Assembly (NCBI GenBank): GCA_016717855.1
Contig: JADKEV010000014.1
Span: 1 to 64,000, forward strand
Length of the DNA stretch: 64,000 bases
Origin: Betaproteobacteria bacterium
GTDB taxonomy: Bacteria; Pseudomonadota; Gammaproteobacteria; Burkholderiales; Casimicrobiaceae
Reading direction: 5' to 3'
Shown: in pieces, positions 63,728-64,000 of the stretch
Numbering within the stretch: the first letter of the stretch is position 1
Layout of the letters: every line of letters starts with the position of its first letter
Translations under genes and position numbers: made by a program
Notes under the pieces: generated by a model
What the model was told of the DNA's origin: nothing
What the model saw: only the letters and a program-made list of their open reading frames with translations
Database searches by the model: none

Positions 63728-63855
63728 TCTTGACCGACCGCGGCGGATGCCTGTTGCAACTGGCCAACACCGATTGACAGCGTCGACTCGGGATTACACC
63801 CAGCGCTACGCAATTGGTGTTGTTTTTGATGCAGTGTGCCGAGGACATTTTTGCG
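63728..63855 (+). pseudogene. Remnant of the secreted-protein C-terminus related to 59203
   Basis: The segment CTCGGGATTACACCCAGCGC then TACGCAATTGGTGTTGTTTT resembles the end of the gene at 58360-59203 (GGATTACAGCCAGCGCGACG, then CATTATGGTGTTTTT). It lies at the same position relative to the next gene, about 20-60 bp ahead of its ATG. Only the tail is present, so it appears to be a leftover of the duplicated segment. Confidence 0.4.
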
Positions 63856-64000
63856 ATGCGCCAAGCAATTCAAGGATTGATATTAGCGCTGGCAGCGTGG
63901 TGTGGATCGGGCCACGCGGTAAATGTCTCGGACGTTACCGTTGAGTATCCGCACGCTTTGGATCACTTTTCCTGGCCTGCCGAGTGGAGAGGGGGAAAGG
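63856..64000 (+). CDS. DUF5648-like secreted protein, cut by the window end
   Basis: The frame opens MRQAIQGLILALAAWCGSGH, almost the same as the 59232 gene (MRQVIRGLSVALAAWCGLGH), followed by VTVEYPHALDHF. The typical YHNTLLDHYFLA is altered, with small indels after EY, so this copy may be damaged. The 3' end is outside the window. It is the second copy of the secreted DUF5648-like gene, duplicated along with the helicase fragment and the secreted-protein tail. Confidence 0.5.
   Translation, partial: MRQAIQGLILALAAWCGSGHAVNVSDVTVEYPHALDHFSWPAEWRGGK

Overview
The window is GC-rich DNA (roughly two thirds G+C) from a betaproteobacterium, most likely of the Burkholderiales or a neighbouring order. 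The evidence is a Bug-type tripartite tricarboxylate transporter receptor, an IlvD/Edd sugar-acid dehydratase, MHS and DHA2 permeases, a short REP-like repeat whose translation contains GWVERSDTH, and a probable exosortase-H type sorting signal. I see no rRNA, tRNA or CRISPR array. No species can be named from the sequence alone.

Layout. 0.2-8.8 kb: sugar-acid dehydratase, MFS exporter, small membrane protein, an MBL hydrolase followed by a ThDP enzyme, a probable midcut-by-XrtH protein, and a second, benzoylformate-decarboxylase-like ThDP enzyme. 9.0-15.9 kb: a co-directional block with a TIM-barrel protein, a glycerol-1-phosphate-dehydrogenase-like enzyme, a DeoR repressor and a 2-aminoethylphosphonate-type ABC importer; this looks like a catabolic operon for an unidentified phosphorylated or phosphonate compound. 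16.0-17.6 kb: an inverted REP pair and a lone PDDEXK (DUF1016) nuclease. 17.7-21.0 kb: thiBPQ thiamine importer. 21.2-26.3 kb: a tripartite carboxylate transporter (its tctA-like gene frameshifted) with a cupin and an old-yellow-enzyme-like oxidoreductase. 26.4-29.0 kb: a frameshifted CHRD protein, a 42-bp perfect palindrome, a small membrane protein and an MHS permease.

29.1-35.5 kb: a divergent module sharing a 22-bp palindromic operator. One arm is an ArsR regulator plus methyltransferase. The other is an RND efflux pair, two small DUF2892-like membrane proteins and an OsmC protein. 35.7-38.7 kb: two paralogous membrane proteins, a rhodanese lipoprotein and a secreted Q/N-rich protein. 38.8-42.5 kb: two convergent winged-helix/NTPase regulators, one of them degenerate. 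42.5-53.7 kb: oligoendopeptidase F, an FNR-like regulator lacking one cluster cysteine, an ankyrin protein, two secreted beta-propeller-like proteins sharing a C-terminal domain, an FAH hydrolase and two MFS transporters.

53.8-64.0 kb is the accessory part. A large SNF2 helicase gene is followed by lower-GC DNA with secreted-protein genes, a C-terminal fragment of a polymorphic toxin with its probable immunity gene, an IS66 left-end remnant, a second partial copy of the helicase (exactly 4,510 bp away and colinear), and then a second secreted-protein set related to the first. This is a rearranged segmental duplication.

Several genes carry single-base indels, mostly in short G, C or T runs (tctA-like, CHRD, a regulator, the helicase N-terminus, a secreted protein). 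Some may be assembly errors rather than mutations, so every frameshift call here should be read with that in mind.
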